A DNA stretch of 14,680 nt from Bacteroidales bacterium (GCA_015486475.1 WFRO01000047.1:1-14680); one strand, 5' to 3'; positions 5,809 through 14,054 are shown, counted from the stretch's first letter. Notes: a model not told the origin generated them from the letters alone. Made by a program: numbers and translations.

Positions 5809-7952
5809 TTTTGCATATCATGTTGTATAGTATTCTGCGACATGGACCGGGGCAGTTCTATTTTAAATCTCTTCAGCTCACCGTCGATCTCCAGGGTCAG
5901 GGTTCCTCCCATATTTTTGACCAGGTTGCTGGAGATGGACAATCCCAGGCCGGTACCGTCTTTTTTGGTGGTGTAAAAAGGATTGAAGATCCTTTCGCGT
6001 ACCTCCGGAGGGATAGGCTGACCGTCATCTTCAATGATAAAAAGAAGGTTATGGTCATTCTCACGGATACGGACAGAAAGGCTTCCCCGGTAATCCGGCT
6101 CTTTCTGCTGCCGTACCCGGATGGCATCCAGGGCATTGATAACCAGGTTGAGCAGTACCTGGTACACCAGGTCCTTATCGAGCATGACCACGGGATCCCG
6201 TAGCTCATGTACCAGCCTCACCTCAACCTTTCCTTCCTTCCTGCGTTCCGCTTCATAGGAGAGGTCCCGCAGCAGGTCCCCGATATCCGTCTCCTCCGGA
6301 TGGATGTTGTGTATCTTCGAAAGTTTCAGGAAGTCGCTCAGGATATGGTTCAGCCGTTGGCTCTCTTCCAGGATGAACTGCAGCAGTTCACTTTTGTCTT
6401 CTTCCTCCAGATCTTTGTGTAGCAGGGTTTCTGCCGAAGTAGAGATGGTGTTCAGCGGGTTGCGTATCTCATGCGCCACCCCGGCAGTCAGCTCACCGAT
6501 GGCTGCCAGCCGTTCCATGCGTGAACGTTCACGCTCCTGCTCCCGGATCTTTTCAATGGTACGGTTACGCACCAACGCGTTGGCGATCTCGTTGCTGAAA
6601 ATGGTCAGGATCTCGATCTCCTCATGGGTAAAGGTTCTCTTATTGTTCTTCTCCGGTATCAGAATAAAGCTGACCAGCTCCTTTTCATAAAACAACGGCA
6701 GGATGATCGAGATATGCAGACGGGTCAGGAACAGGAGCTGGTCCCGGGGAAGGCGGTCATGTTCCAGGTCATAAAACTCAACGGCCGTTTTTTGCCGCGA
6801 AAGGTATTCAATGAGATAGTCCTGTATGGAAAAGCCGGGGGACCGGTCTGTTGTTTTTTTCCATAACCGGTAAACAGGATCCTCTTCATCTTTGTAAAAG
6901 ATGTAAACAGTATCCACAAAAAAATTCTCTTTCAGGAATTTTCGCACCTCCTGGAACAACCGGTCGGTGGAAAAGTATTTCAGCAACTCCCGGCTGAAAA
7001 CCAGGAAATTCTTCCTGTACCGGTAAATATTCTTGTACAAAAGACGGTCGATGAGTTTTTCGATCCTGGCTTCGAGGGGACGGATGAGAATGATAAGGAT
7101 CAGGATCAGCAGGGCATCGAACAGAAAGGAATTGATATGAAAAAGCTTGCCCAGGCTGTTGCTCAGCCCCCTGATCACCAGAAAATAAACGGTGAGGACC
7201 AGGCTTGAGAGGATGGTATAGGTCATGCTGCCGGTGATCAGCCGCGACAGGCGGAAGATCTTGTACTGCATGATCGCGGCAAAGAAAAAAAGACTGACAA
7301 AAAGGGTGAGCAGGGTGGAGAAAAAATAGAAAGAGAACATTTTTTCTCCTTTTTCATGAAAGATGTTAATGAAGATATACCCCAGGAAAATGGTCAGCAC
7401 CCCTCCCAGGAGGAACCTGATCCGGGTGCGTTCGCGGGTGGTCCGGGCCCTGTTCAGCTTGCGGATGAGCAGCCAGGTGCCCCACGCGACATACACCAGG
7501 GAAAGAGTGATCAGCAGGAAGATGGAAATGCCGGAAGAGATCCTGATCCGGTAATAGTAAATGTTGCGAAAGTTGGACAAAGGCACCGGGAAGATATTGA
7601 AATCCGGGAAGGAGGAGATCATGATCAGCACAGGGAGGGCGAGGATCACAACCTGATGCCAGGGTTTGAAAGGACGGTGTCTGTCAGAACGGGGAAAGAT
7701 GCCGGCAATGATCAGGAACACCGGCGGTGCCAGAAAAAGGGCCCGGTACAGGATCTGTGCCCCCAGGAGGGCCTTTTCATAATGAACACTGTTCAGGATG
7801 ATGATCTCGGCCAGGTTCCAGACGGCGAAGAGGAAAACAAAAACCGAAAACCAGCGGTTCAGCGTATCCCCCGGACGATCCAGCAGCACCAGCATGGCAA
7901 TGCTGAAGTTCAGGGTGAAAGCAATGACCGCCGGTAATGAGTAGATGTTCAA
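5805..7952 (-). CDS. Membrane sensor histidine kinase with multi-span N-terminus and GAF-like domain
   Basis: 715 residues. Roughly eight to nine hydrophobic segments fill residues 5-293, similar in style to 7TM-type kinase sensors such as PrsK. A GAF-like region follows (about 330-460), then a coiled linker and a HisKA domain with H494 in GELTAGVAHEIRNPLN. The HATPase domain has N602/N606 (N box), FNPF (656-659) and DGTGLGLS (G2). The G1 box is DDGQPIP (642-648): the second Gly of DxGxG is Pro. The start codon is TTG at 7952, since no upstream in-frame start is available before a stop. The first internal ATG (residue 20) would remove most of the first transmembrane segment. The gene starts 14 bases after the TetR gene and overlaps the response-regulator gene by 4 bases. 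It should autophosphorylate H494 and phosphorylate D63 of that regulator. The signal is unknown. Confidence 0.93.
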   Translation of the reverse strand: MNIYSLPAVIAFTLNFSIAMLVLLDRPGDTLNRWFSVFVFLFAVWNLAEIIILNSVHYEKALLGAQILYRALFLAPPVFLIIAGIFPRSDRHRPFKPWHQVVILALPVLIMISSFPDFNIFPVPLSNFRNIYYYRIRISSGISIFLLITLSLVYVAWGTWLLIRKLNRARTTRERTRIRFLLGGVLTIFLGYIFINIFHEKGEKMFSFYFFSTLLTLFVSLFFFAAIMQYKIFRLSRLITGSMTYTILSSLVLTVYFLVIRGLSNSLGKLFHINSFLFDALLILILIILIRPLEARIEKLIDRLLYKNIYRYRKNFLVFSRELLKYFSTDRLFQEVRKFLKENFFVDTVYIFYKDEEDPVYRLWKKTTDRSPGFSIQDYLIEYLSRQKTAVEFYDLEHDRLPRDQLLFLTRLHISIILPLFYEKELVSFILIPEKNNKRTFTHEEIEILTIFSNEIANALVRNRTIEKIREQERERSRMERLAAIGELTAGVAHEIRNPLNTISTSAETLLHKDLEEEDKSELLQFILEESQRLNHILSDFLKLSKIHNIHPEETDIGDLLRDLSYEAERRKEGKVEVRLVHELRDPVVMLDKDLVYQVLLNLVINALDAIRVRQQKEPDYRGSLSVRIRENDHNLLFIIEDDGQPIPPEVRERIFNPFYTTKKDGTGLGLSISSNLVKNMGGTLTLEIDGELKRFKIELPRSMSQNTIQHDMQK

Positions 7953-7966
7953 CTTTAAGGTTTTAA

Positions 7967-8569
7967 CTACGTTTTCTTCTCCAGCACTTTCCGTATCAGG
8001 ATAAACATCCTTTCACAGAAATCATGATGGAAGCCTTTGTGTGCCTGCAGGTTCATTTCTATGTTCAGGGTAAGAGGGATGCTCATGTAAAGGGTAGCCA
8101 CACTTTCCACGGACAGGTTCGCATCCCACACCCCCAACGTAATGCCGTCAATAAGGATCTTGCTGAAATACTGCTTGATCGACAGGAAAATATCATGGAG
8201 GTGTTTTTTCAGCTCCACATCCTGCTGATAGGTGGCCTCCGTGAACAGCAGGATGGTGATCCCCTTGTTATTGAGCAGATATTGGATGTGGTAGCACATG
8301 AATTCGTGCAGCCTCTCTTCGGGGGAGGTATCCTTCAGGGCAATCGCCCTCATATTCTCGATCATCTCCTTCCTGACATCCATCACGATATCAAAGAGGA
8401 TCTGCTCTTTCGACTCAAAATGACGATAGATCGCCCCTTCGCTCAATCCCAGTTTTGCTGAAAGATTATGAATGGACAATCCCTTGAACCCTTTTTCATA
8501 GATGATCATGCGGACCGCTTCTTTGATCTGCTCTTTCCTGATCTCTGTGGATTGCCTGATAGTTGCCAT
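7967..8569 (-). CDS. TetR-family transcriptional repressor
   Basis: 200 residues, normal for TetR. The N-terminal helix-turn-helix spans about residues 13-55. It contains the family core LSIHNLSAKLGLSEGAIYRH (31-50), followed by FESKEQIL. The C-terminal two-thirds is helical with no obvious motif, as expected for the ligand-binding and dimerisation domain. It begins 82 bases downstream of the TolC-like gene and ends 14 bases before the histidine kinase gene. It could therefore be co-transcribed with either the efflux genes or the two-component genes. TetR regulators next to HlyD/permease/TolC sets usually repress the efflux genes; that is an inference here. No ribosome-binding site is visible before the ATG, only an A/T-rich leader. 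Confidence 0.93.
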   Translation of the reverse strand: MATIRQSTEIRKEQIKEAVRMIIYEKGFKGLSIHNLSAKLGLSEGAIYRHFESKEQILFDIVMDVRKEMIENMRAIALKDTSPEERLHEFMCYHIQYLLNNKGITILLFTEATYQQDVELKKHLHDIFLSIKQYFSKILIDGITLGVWDANLSVESVATLYMSIPLTLNIEMNLQAHKGFHHDFCERMFILIRKVLEKKT

Positions 8570-8651
8570 AAAAAATAAAATAATGTACTTCCTGTAAAAG
8601 ATAAAGTTATGAAAAATATGCGCCTCTGCTTCTTTTCATGGGATCAGATCA

Positions 8652-10022
8652 TTACTCTTTGCCACTCAGATACTGCAGTTGCGCGTACTCCAGCAACAGG
8701 TCCTTATCAATGTTGAGCAATGACAGTTTCACCTTGGCGACGTTCAGCTGGGCATCATTGAGCTCGATATTGGTGATCACGCCGTTCTCGTATCCTACCT
8801 CAGCGATGTGGTATGCCTTTTCCGCCACCTGCAGGTGTTCCTGCGCGGCCTTTTTCTGGGCATTCAGCGACTGTATATCCTCGATGGCCTTATTATACCG
8901 GTAGCGCAGCTGCAGGTCCAGGCCTTCCTGGTAGTTATTGATCCGGTCGATGGTGGCATTCATCTCCTCCACCCTTCCTTTGGTCCGGTTTCCGTCGAAG
9001 ATGTTTATTTTCAGTCCCACCCCCACGGCAAAGCCGTTGCGCCAGGTCTGGTCAAAAGGCGGAAAATCCATGCCGTGATAGATGTGGTAGTTGCCAAAGG
9101 TAAAGATCGTAGGCAGCTTGCCGGCCGCTTCGATCTCCTTTTTCTTGTCGAGGACATCTTTCAGATAGCGGAGGCTTTGCAGCTTGTAATTCCCTTTGCG
9201 GACATCCTCCAGATAAAGGAGGGGCATCCCGGTGCGGCTGACCTGTTCCTCCAGCGTCCCGGCAACCGCAATATCTGCCGTATCGGGCAAGGCCAACAGG
9301 TTCTTCAGTGCCGTCTGGGCGATCACTTTATTCCCTTCCATCTCCACGAGGCGGTGTTTGAACTCTTCGATCTTGCTCTGGAAATTCAGTACATCAAACT
9401 CTGATCGCACACCTTCGTTGTAAGCGATCTTCGCCAGTGCCAGATGCTTGTTCAGCTGGTCCAGGATCTGGTGGTACACATCGATCACCTCGATCAGCAA
9501 CAGGTTGTTATAGTAAGCCGTCTTCACTTTCAGGCGCAGATCCTCTTCGGTATTCTTCAGGTCGCTGGTATAGGCCTCCTGCAGTTTTTCCGTACTGGCC
9601 ACGGCATTCACCCTCTTTTTCCCTGCATAAATGGGATACACCACATTGAAGTCAAAGGTCAGCACATCGCGGGAGCGGTCCGGATAAGGGGCCATGGGAT
9701 GCATGATGACATTATCCCCGGTAGGGGAACCATTGTTCATCACCGGCACACTGACCCCCTCCAGCGGATACATGGCCGGCAGGTTGTTGGAAAAGAAATA
9801 TTTGGAGAGCACGTCGGCCTGGGGATAAAGGGTAGAGCGTGCCTGTGTGTTTTTGGCAGCGGCGATGCTCACCTGGTTGCGTGCCACCTTGACCGCCGGA
9901 TTGTTTTTCAGGGCCAGATCGATGGCCTCATCCAACGTCACCTTCTGCTGTGCCTGGCACCGGTATGTTCCGGAAAACACTGCCAGGCTGAGCATTATGG
10001 ATATAATGATCTTCTGGTTCAT
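8652..10022 (-). CDS. TolC-family outer-membrane efflux protein
   Basis: 456 residues. A signal peptide (MNQKIIISIM, hydrophobic core, probable cleavage after RCQA near residue 24) precedes VTLDEAIDLALKNNPAVKVA (28-47), the classic opening of the OEP domain. Two coiled-coil OEP repeats follow, the second containing AEKAYHIAEVGYENGVITNIEL (about 405-426), the usual second-repeat signature. Trimers of this family form the outer-membrane channel and periplasmic tunnel of tripartite exporters. The start overlaps the permease stop by four bases (ATGA), indicating translational coupling. It is the last gene of the HlyD-permease-TolC set. Confidence 0.95.
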   Translation of the reverse strand: MNQKIIISIMLSLAVFSGTYRCQAQQKVTLDEAIDLALKNNPAVKVARNQVSIAAAKNTQARSTLYPQADVLSKYFFSNNLPAMYPLEGVSVPVMNNGSPTGDNVIMHPMAPYPDRSRDVLTFDFNVVYPIYAGKKRVNAVASTEKLQEAYTSDLKNTEEDLRLKVKTAYYNNLLLIEVIDVYHQILDQLNKHLALAKIAYNEGVRSEFDVLNFQSKIEEFKHRLVEMEGNKVIAQTALKNLLALPDTADIAVAGTLEEQVSRTGMPLLYLEDVRKGNYKLQSLRYLKDVLDKKKEIEAAGKLPTIFTFGNYHIYHGMDFPPFDQTWRNGFAVGVGLKINIFDGNRTKGRVEEMNATIDRINNYQEGLDLQLRYRYNKAIEDIQSLNAQKKAAQEHLQVAEKAYHIAEVGYENGVITNIELNDAQLNVAKVKLSLLNIDKDLLLEYAQLQYLSGKE

Positions 10023-11221
10023 GCGTTCAGTCTTTTTCTGATCAATATTCTTTCTTCCCGGATGTATCTTTTCCTGCGACGGATCCTTTCAAACCGGCCG
10101 ATAATGATGGACAGGAATGAGAGGATCAGGAACAGACCCGTAAATTTCCAGAGGATGCGGGTATAAGTACTGACAGTATCCAGGGGCAACTGATGATTGA
10201 ATACGGGGAACAGTGCATGCAGGTAATACCGCAGAGGAAACCAGCTGCCGATGGTGTTGGGCCAGTATGCCAGTTGCTCTTCGGGGATCAGAAAGCCGGA
10301 ATACATGAAGGCCGGCATGACGATGAGCGTTATGATCCCTGCCAGTACCGCCCCGTTATGGATATTGAGAGTAAGAAAGTATGACATGCTTTCCATGGAG
10401 AGGACAAAGAGACCGATCAACGCAGCCACTTTCCACAGCGTCTGCTGATCGAACGGCACGCCGAACAGATACATGGTCCCGAAAAAACCTGCTGTGATCC
10501 CGGTGGTGACGATGATCCAACTGATGACAAAAGGAGGCAGGATCGTTTTCACCGGTAACTGCCGGGCCTGGTTGATGTAGGAGAGCCTTCTGCGGATAAC
10601 GCTCAGGGTGCCCATGAGGGCGAACAGGACGATCAGCATGGAGACGATCTGCATGGCCAGGCCCATGAAAGCCGGTAGCATACTTTTCTCCATGGAAAGA
10701 ACGGGGTTGTAAAAGACGCGGCTGCTGACACGCAAGAGGGGTGACGGCTGGTGCCGTACGTTGGGAATGGCTCCCAGATCCTCCACCCTGAGGTGCATGG
10801 AAAGCTGGCTGTTGAGGGTCATGATGATCTTGTTGAGCATCATCATGGCCATGTTGGGGATGATCGGGTTGGCCGTACCGTCGGCGGTGAACAGGATACG
10901 CACACCCCGGTGGTTCATCACATCCCGGTAGGCATAGGAAGGAATGACAATGCCCACATCCACCTGACCCTCATCGATCATCTGCTGCAGGGTGTGGTAG
11001 TCCGTCACCAGCCCCTGTACATCATAATAATCGGAAGAGCGAATGCTGTGAATAATGGAACGGCTCAGCGGCGAATGGTCCTGATCCACGATGGCTGTTT
11101 TGATATGCCGCGGGCCGTTGTGATAGTACATGCCTGCCATCATGCTGAAAAACAACAGCAGCGCCAGGGATATCAGCACGATCCTCAGCAGGATGGTCGC
11201 TATGATCTTGACAGGTTTCAT
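10019..11221 (-). CDS. ABC-2 type transporter permease (YhhJ/YbhR-like)
   Basis: 400 residues. One N-terminal transmembrane helix (about 8-30) is followed by a large extracytoplasmic domain (about 31-180). Five further helices lie near 183-207, 228-254, 263-285, 290-312 and 357-375, and the C-terminal tail is very basic (377-398, many Arg). Motifs typical of ABC-2 permeases are present: YNPVL (171-175), YSGFLIPEEQL (307-317) and FPLRYYLHALF (328-338). This topology matches drug-export permeases that work with an HlyD subunit and an ABC ATPase. No ATPase domain or gene is found here, so the energy source must be encoded elsewhere or the protein works differently. The gene starts 3 bases after the HlyD stop and overlaps the TolC-like start. 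Confidence 0.9.
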   Translation of the reverse strand: MKPVKIIATILLRIVLISLALLLFFSMMAGMYYHNGPRHIKTAIVDQDHSPLSRSIIHSIRSSDYYDVQGLVTDYHTLQQMIDEGQVDVGIVIPSYAYRDVMNHRGVRILFTADGTANPIIPNMAMMMLNKIIMTLNSQLSMHLRVEDLGAIPNVRHQPSPLLRVSSRVFYNPVLSMEKSMLPAFMGLAMQIVSMLIVLFALMGTLSVIRRRLSYINQARQLPVKTILPPFVISWIIVTTGITAGFFGTMYLFGVPFDQQTLWKVAALIGLFVLSMESMSYFLTLNIHNGAVLAGIITLIVMPAFMYSGFLIPEEQLAYWPNTIGSWFPLRYYLHALFPVFNHQLPLDTVSTYTRILWKFTGLFLILSFLSIIIGRFERIRRRKRYIREERILIRKRLNA

Positions 11222-11224
11222 CGT

Positions 11225-12061
11225 CTAATTGCTGTTATCAGCCTGTTTTTTCAAGGGTTTCAATGTAAGATATACCGACATGCCCGGCTTGCATTGCTGC
11301 ATGTTCTCCAGGATCTTCATCTTGACGTCGAAGGTGCGCACATCTTTCTCCCCCCGTAACTCGGTAGGTGTAAAAGTGGCAAAGTCGGCCATCGGCAGTA
11401 TCTGGATGACCTTCCCGGTGAACACCAGTCCCGGCACATTGCTCTTCAGGTGAAAGACCTTGCCGGGGCTGATCTGGTCGAGGTAACTCTCCGGCACATT
11501 GAAGCGGGCCCACGTGCCTTCCGGGTCGGTCTCGATGACCACCGGCATCCCTGGAGGCATCATCTGATTGACCTCCAGCACCTTTACGGTGACGATCCCG
11601 TCCATGGGAGCCCGGATGGTCATGTCGGCAATGTTGATCTTCATGGCACGTATGTTATCAGCCAGCATAGAATACCCGGTCTCTATTTCATCCAGTTTCT
11701 GCTGAGGGATGGCCCCGGCCTGGTAAAGATGTTCGATCCTCTTTTTGTTGACAGCGATGTTGGCCAGCTTGGTCTCCAGAGCCGACAGCTGTGCCTTCAT
11801 GGGGCGGGTGTCCAGCTGTGCGATGATATCTCCCTCTTTGACCGAGTCTCCTTCATCCACACAGATCTCCATGATCCGCCCCGGTATCCGGGTGGTCACA
11901 TTGACCTGCGTGTTCTCAATGTACCCCATGAAAACGGGATCCTTCACGGGCCGGTCCTTTTTCAGCGAGTCACAACCCGCCAGCATCAGGACCACTGCTG
12001 TTCCTGCGAGAAGATGTCCTGCACTTGCTTTCATTTTCTTTTGGATATGAAACATTCCCAT
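11225..12061 (-). CDS. HlyD-family membrane fusion protein, probable lipoprotein
   Basis: 278 residues from the ATG at 12061. A second ATG at codon 10 (12034) would give a tidier signal peptide (MKASAGHLLAG...), so the true start is uncertain. A lipobox LAGC places the lipidated Cys at residue 30. Asp follows it (+2), the signal that retains lipoproteins in the inner membrane in E. coli; whether Bacteroidota obey that rule is less clear. The mature protein has the two halves of the lipoyl/barrel-sandwich domain (about 54-86 and 145-166) around a short alpha-hairpin (87-143), followed by beta-barrel and membrane-proximal strands (180-270). It would bridge the permease and the TolC-like channel. 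The upstream gap to the tandem USP is only 51 bases. Confidence 0.92.
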   Translation of the reverse strand: MGMFHIQKKMKASAGHLLAGTAVVLMLAGCDSLKKDRPVKDPVFMGYIENTQVNVTTRIPGRIMEICVDEGDSVKEGDIIAQLDTRPMKAQLSALETKLANIAVNKKRIEHLYQAGAIPQQKLDEIETGYSMLADNIRAMKINIADMTIRAPMDGIVTVKVLEVNQMMPPGMPVVIETDPEGTWARFNVPESYLDQISPGKVFHLKSNVPGLVFTGKVIQILPMADFATFTPTELRGEKDVRTFDVKMKILENMQQCKPGMSVYLTLKPLKKQADNSN

Positions 12062-12068
12062 TCGTAAT

Positions 12069-12080
12069 AAATTTAAATTT
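12069..12080. promoter_or_regulatory. AT-only palindrome just upstream of the HlyD start (weak operator candidate)
   Basis: AAATTTAAATTT is a perfect 12-base palindrome beginning 8 bases before the ATG at 12061. Its position could suit a repressor site or affect initiation, but AT-only palindromes arise easily by chance. Confidence 0.15.
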
Positions 12081-12112
12081 CTGAAACGTTATGTTCTTTT
12101 GGAGCGTGCGGT

Positions 12113-12946
12113 TTATTGTCCGATAAAGACTGCCGTACGGTTCTGGTCGATAAGATAATTGGTGAATTTTCCGACGAAAAATTCTTTGACGGGTTTCCCG
12201 GAATATTTTCCGCAAACTACCAGATCCACCTGGTCCAGATACTCTGCCCCCACGGTTTTTCGCAGGGAATGAGAGATCCACCGGCGCGTCACGGGCCGGT
12301 CACCATGATGGGAAAGATACTCTTCCAGCTTATCCATCTCGGCCATGGCATGCTCTTCACTGTCACTCTTGGTCAGCAGGATGATCTCATATTGCATGCC
12401 TGCCGTCATTCGGGCAAACTGCCGGACAGCCGAGACAGAAGGAACACTGCTGTTATAGGTGATCAGCACTTTCCGCAGGGGGCGGTATGATCCCGGGACG
12501 GCCAGCACCGGTGTGGTGATGAAACCTATGATCTCTTTCAGGGATACTTCCGGCATCTTTTTGGTCTCAAAATGGAAAAAGTTGCGCATGCCCATGACAA
12601 TCAGATCATTATACCTGCTTTCCTTCTCGATGATAAAATCGGGACGGCCTTCCATGATCTTCGCCCGGCAACGCAGTCCCTCCTCCCTGCAGTTCTCTTT
12701 GAAGATCCGCAGCTCTCTCTCCACTTTCTTTCTGGCATCTGCCAGCAGTTCCTCTTCTTTTCTCACATGTCCTTCCGTACCCTGCGGGAGCGGAAAAAAA
12801 GTGGCAGCCTGTTCGGCAATGTCCAGCACGTCCAGGATGCCTATACCTTCCATGGAAGCTTTGTGCAGCCTGGCAATGTCAAGGGCATATAACCACGCTG
12901 CCTTTGTATATTCAGACGGATCGATGGGTAACAGTATTTTTTTCAT
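12113..12946 (-). CDS. Two-domain universal stress protein
   Basis: 277 residues made of two UspA folds, about 1-150 and 156-277. Domain 1 opens MKKILLPIDPSEYT with D9, but its later segment (DLIVMGMRNFFHF, 114-126) lacks the G-x2-G-x9-G-S nucleotide-binding signature. Domain 2 keeps a partial form (CGKYSG...FFVGKFTNYLI, 245-266) in which the Ser/Thr after the last Gly is Lys. Strong ATP binding is therefore doubtful in either half, unlike the three small USPs at the other end of the window. The gene begins 12 bases after the barrel gene with no visible ribosome-binding site, and it precedes the efflux genes by 51 bases. It is probably cytoplasmic and co-expressed with the barrel. Confidence 0.92.
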   Translation of the reverse strand: MKKILLPIDPSEYTKAAWLYALDIARLHKASMEGIGILDVLDIAEQAATFFPLPQGTEGHVRKEEELLADARKKVERELRIFKENCREEGLRCRAKIMEGRPDFIIEKESRYNDLIVMGMRNFFHFETKKMPEVSLKEIIGFITTPVLAVPGSYRPLRKVLITYNSSVPSVSAVRQFARMTAGMQYEIILLTKSDSEEHAMAEMDKLEEYLSHHGDRPVTRRWISHSLRKTVGAEYLDQVDLVVCGKYSGKPVKEFFVGKFTNYLIDQNRTAVFIGQ

Positions 12947-12958
12947 GATATTATCCGT

Positions 12959-13879
12959 TTAAAAAAGATAGTCCAACTGGATCATGACACGGTATTGGGT
13001 AAACCAGGCGTTGTTCCGGAAAACGGCAAAGGGAATATGGAAACGTAAATAAAACCGGTCGATAAAATTATACCAGCCCCCCACACCGAGATCGACCGCA
13101 TAGTCCTCCGTATTGGGAACAGTGTTCCCCTGATCGGTGTTTTTAAATTTCCAGTAAGTGTACAATGAACCTTCAACACCAAAATTGCCCAGGGGGGTGG
13201 TGAAAGGTACCTGAAAAACTCCGTATGCTCCGGCTTTGTCGCCGATATGCATTCCGGAATGGTTGGTCCTGTACTCATAATAAGCCGAATAAATGAGGGA
13301 ATACCTGTCCCACCGGTGAAGACCGGTGAAGTTCCCGTTAAAACGGAAAGACCCCTCTCCCAGTGCCATCTGATCCGGATCCAGGTTTTTATATTTTCCG
13401 GTAGGGAACCCCAGGGTCAGCCCTGCAGAGAGGCTGTTCCTGCCGTCCCTGTCCAAAGGCCTGAAATTCCAGTTGATGCCGGACGCTATATCCCCCAGGC
13501 CAATACCGGAACGAAGGCCCATGGGTGAATAAAAGTGCAGGTCGCGCAGGGGTAGATCCAGAAATACATCCAGCTTGTCGGTAAGACCGTAATACCCCCG
13601 TCCATGAAAGTTGATCTCGTTCACCACCATTTTGTCAGAAAGTTTTTCCGGCTTGTCCGTCTTGGGTGAATACCATTTATAATAATGGGGGCTGTCCATA
13701 AAAAACTGCACGAGAATAGACTTCTTCGGCAGGGATACCGGCTCCAGATGATACAAATTTATCAGATAGGGGTTGTTGGCCGGTTTTCCGGCACGAGGCA
13801 CCGTATCCTGCTGTGCCTGCAGTACGATGCTGATCAACAATCCTGTAACAATTCCGGAAAGGATCTTCTTTACTTTCAT
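12959..13879 (-). CDS. Outer-membrane beta-barrel, phenol-MetA/transporter-like (barrel 2)
   Basis: 306 residues with a signal peptide (MKVKKILSGIVTGLLISIVL, cleavage probably after QA near residue 22). Many amphipathic aromatic strands follow, and the last residues are LDYLF, an outer-membrane insertion signal. GIGLGDI (125-131), FPTG (158-161) and DPDQMALGEGS (167-177) match, in order and spacing, the segments GTGIGDI, WPSG and SPDQLPLGTGS of barrel 1. The two proteins are therefore paralogues, although overall identity looks low. It is likely an outer-membrane channel; the substrate is unknown. It is the first gene behind the promoter at 13912-13942, and the tandem USP gene follows 12 bases later, so both barrels head operons with USPs. 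Confidence 0.78.
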   Translation of the reverse strand: MKVKKILSGIVTGLLISIVLQAQQDTVPRAGKPANNPYLINLYHLEPVSLPKKSILVQFFMDSPHYYKWYSPKTDKPEKLSDKMVVNEINFHGRGYYGLTDKLDVFLDLPLRDLHFYSPMGLRSGIGLGDIASGINWNFRPLDRDGRNSLSAGLTLGFPTGKYKNLDPDQMALGEGSFRFNGNFTGLHRWDRYSLIYSAYYEYRTNHSGMHIGDKAGAYGVFQVPFTTPLGNFGVEGSLYTYWKFKNTDQGNTVPNTEDYAVDLGVGGWYNFIDRFYLRFHIPFAVFRNNAWFTQYRVMIQLDYLF

Positions 13880-13911
13880 TCCTTAAAAATATGTAAGTAA
13901 ATATTCGCTTG

Positions 13912-13942
13912 CAAATGTAAAATCATTATTTGAATCTACAAA
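13912..13942 (-). promoter_or_regulatory. Bacteroidota-type housekeeping promoter for barrel 2 and the tandem USP
   Basis: On the minus strand TTTG (13942-13939), 19 bases, then TACATTTG (13919-13912), an exact consensus match. Transcription would start near 13906, leaving a short leader of about 26 bases before the ATG at 13879. No inverted repeat like the one beside the barrel 1 promoter is present. Confidence 0.75.
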
Positions 13943-13993
13943 AGATCTATGAAAAATATGTTAACTGACTGTTTTACCGTTTTATATGATAAC

Positions 13994-14029
13994 ATCCCGG
14001 AATTCTGAGAGTTTCCGGAACACTGGGAT
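13994..14029 (-). terminator. Imperfect hairpin after the OsmC-family gene (weak terminator candidate)
   Basis: CCGGAA (13997-14002) pairs with TTCCGG (14013-14018) over a 10-base loop. Outer ATCCC (13994-13998) can alternatively pair with GGGAT (14025-14029). It lies 25 bases past the OsmC stop, where a terminator is expected before the next promoter. On the minus strand it is followed by GTTATCATATAAAAC, with no T-run, so rho-independent function is doubtful. Confidence 0.3.
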
Positions 14030-14054
14030 TACGGTATTGTAAGCGATTACTTAC

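Noticed and set aside
4672..5976. Long open plus-strand frame opposite the sigma-54 activator gene
   Set aside because: It lies antisense to a gene with complete receiver, AAA+ and helix-turn-helix motifs. Its translation is rich in His, Gln and Pro with no family features, and the frame arises from the codon bias of the opposite strand.
8607..13962. Shared 13-base CATATTTTTCATA upstream of the TetR gene (about 8608-8620) and of the barrel 2 promoter (about 13948-13960)
   Set aside because: One AT-rich 13-mer match is about what chance gives in a window of this size, and the flanks do not align.
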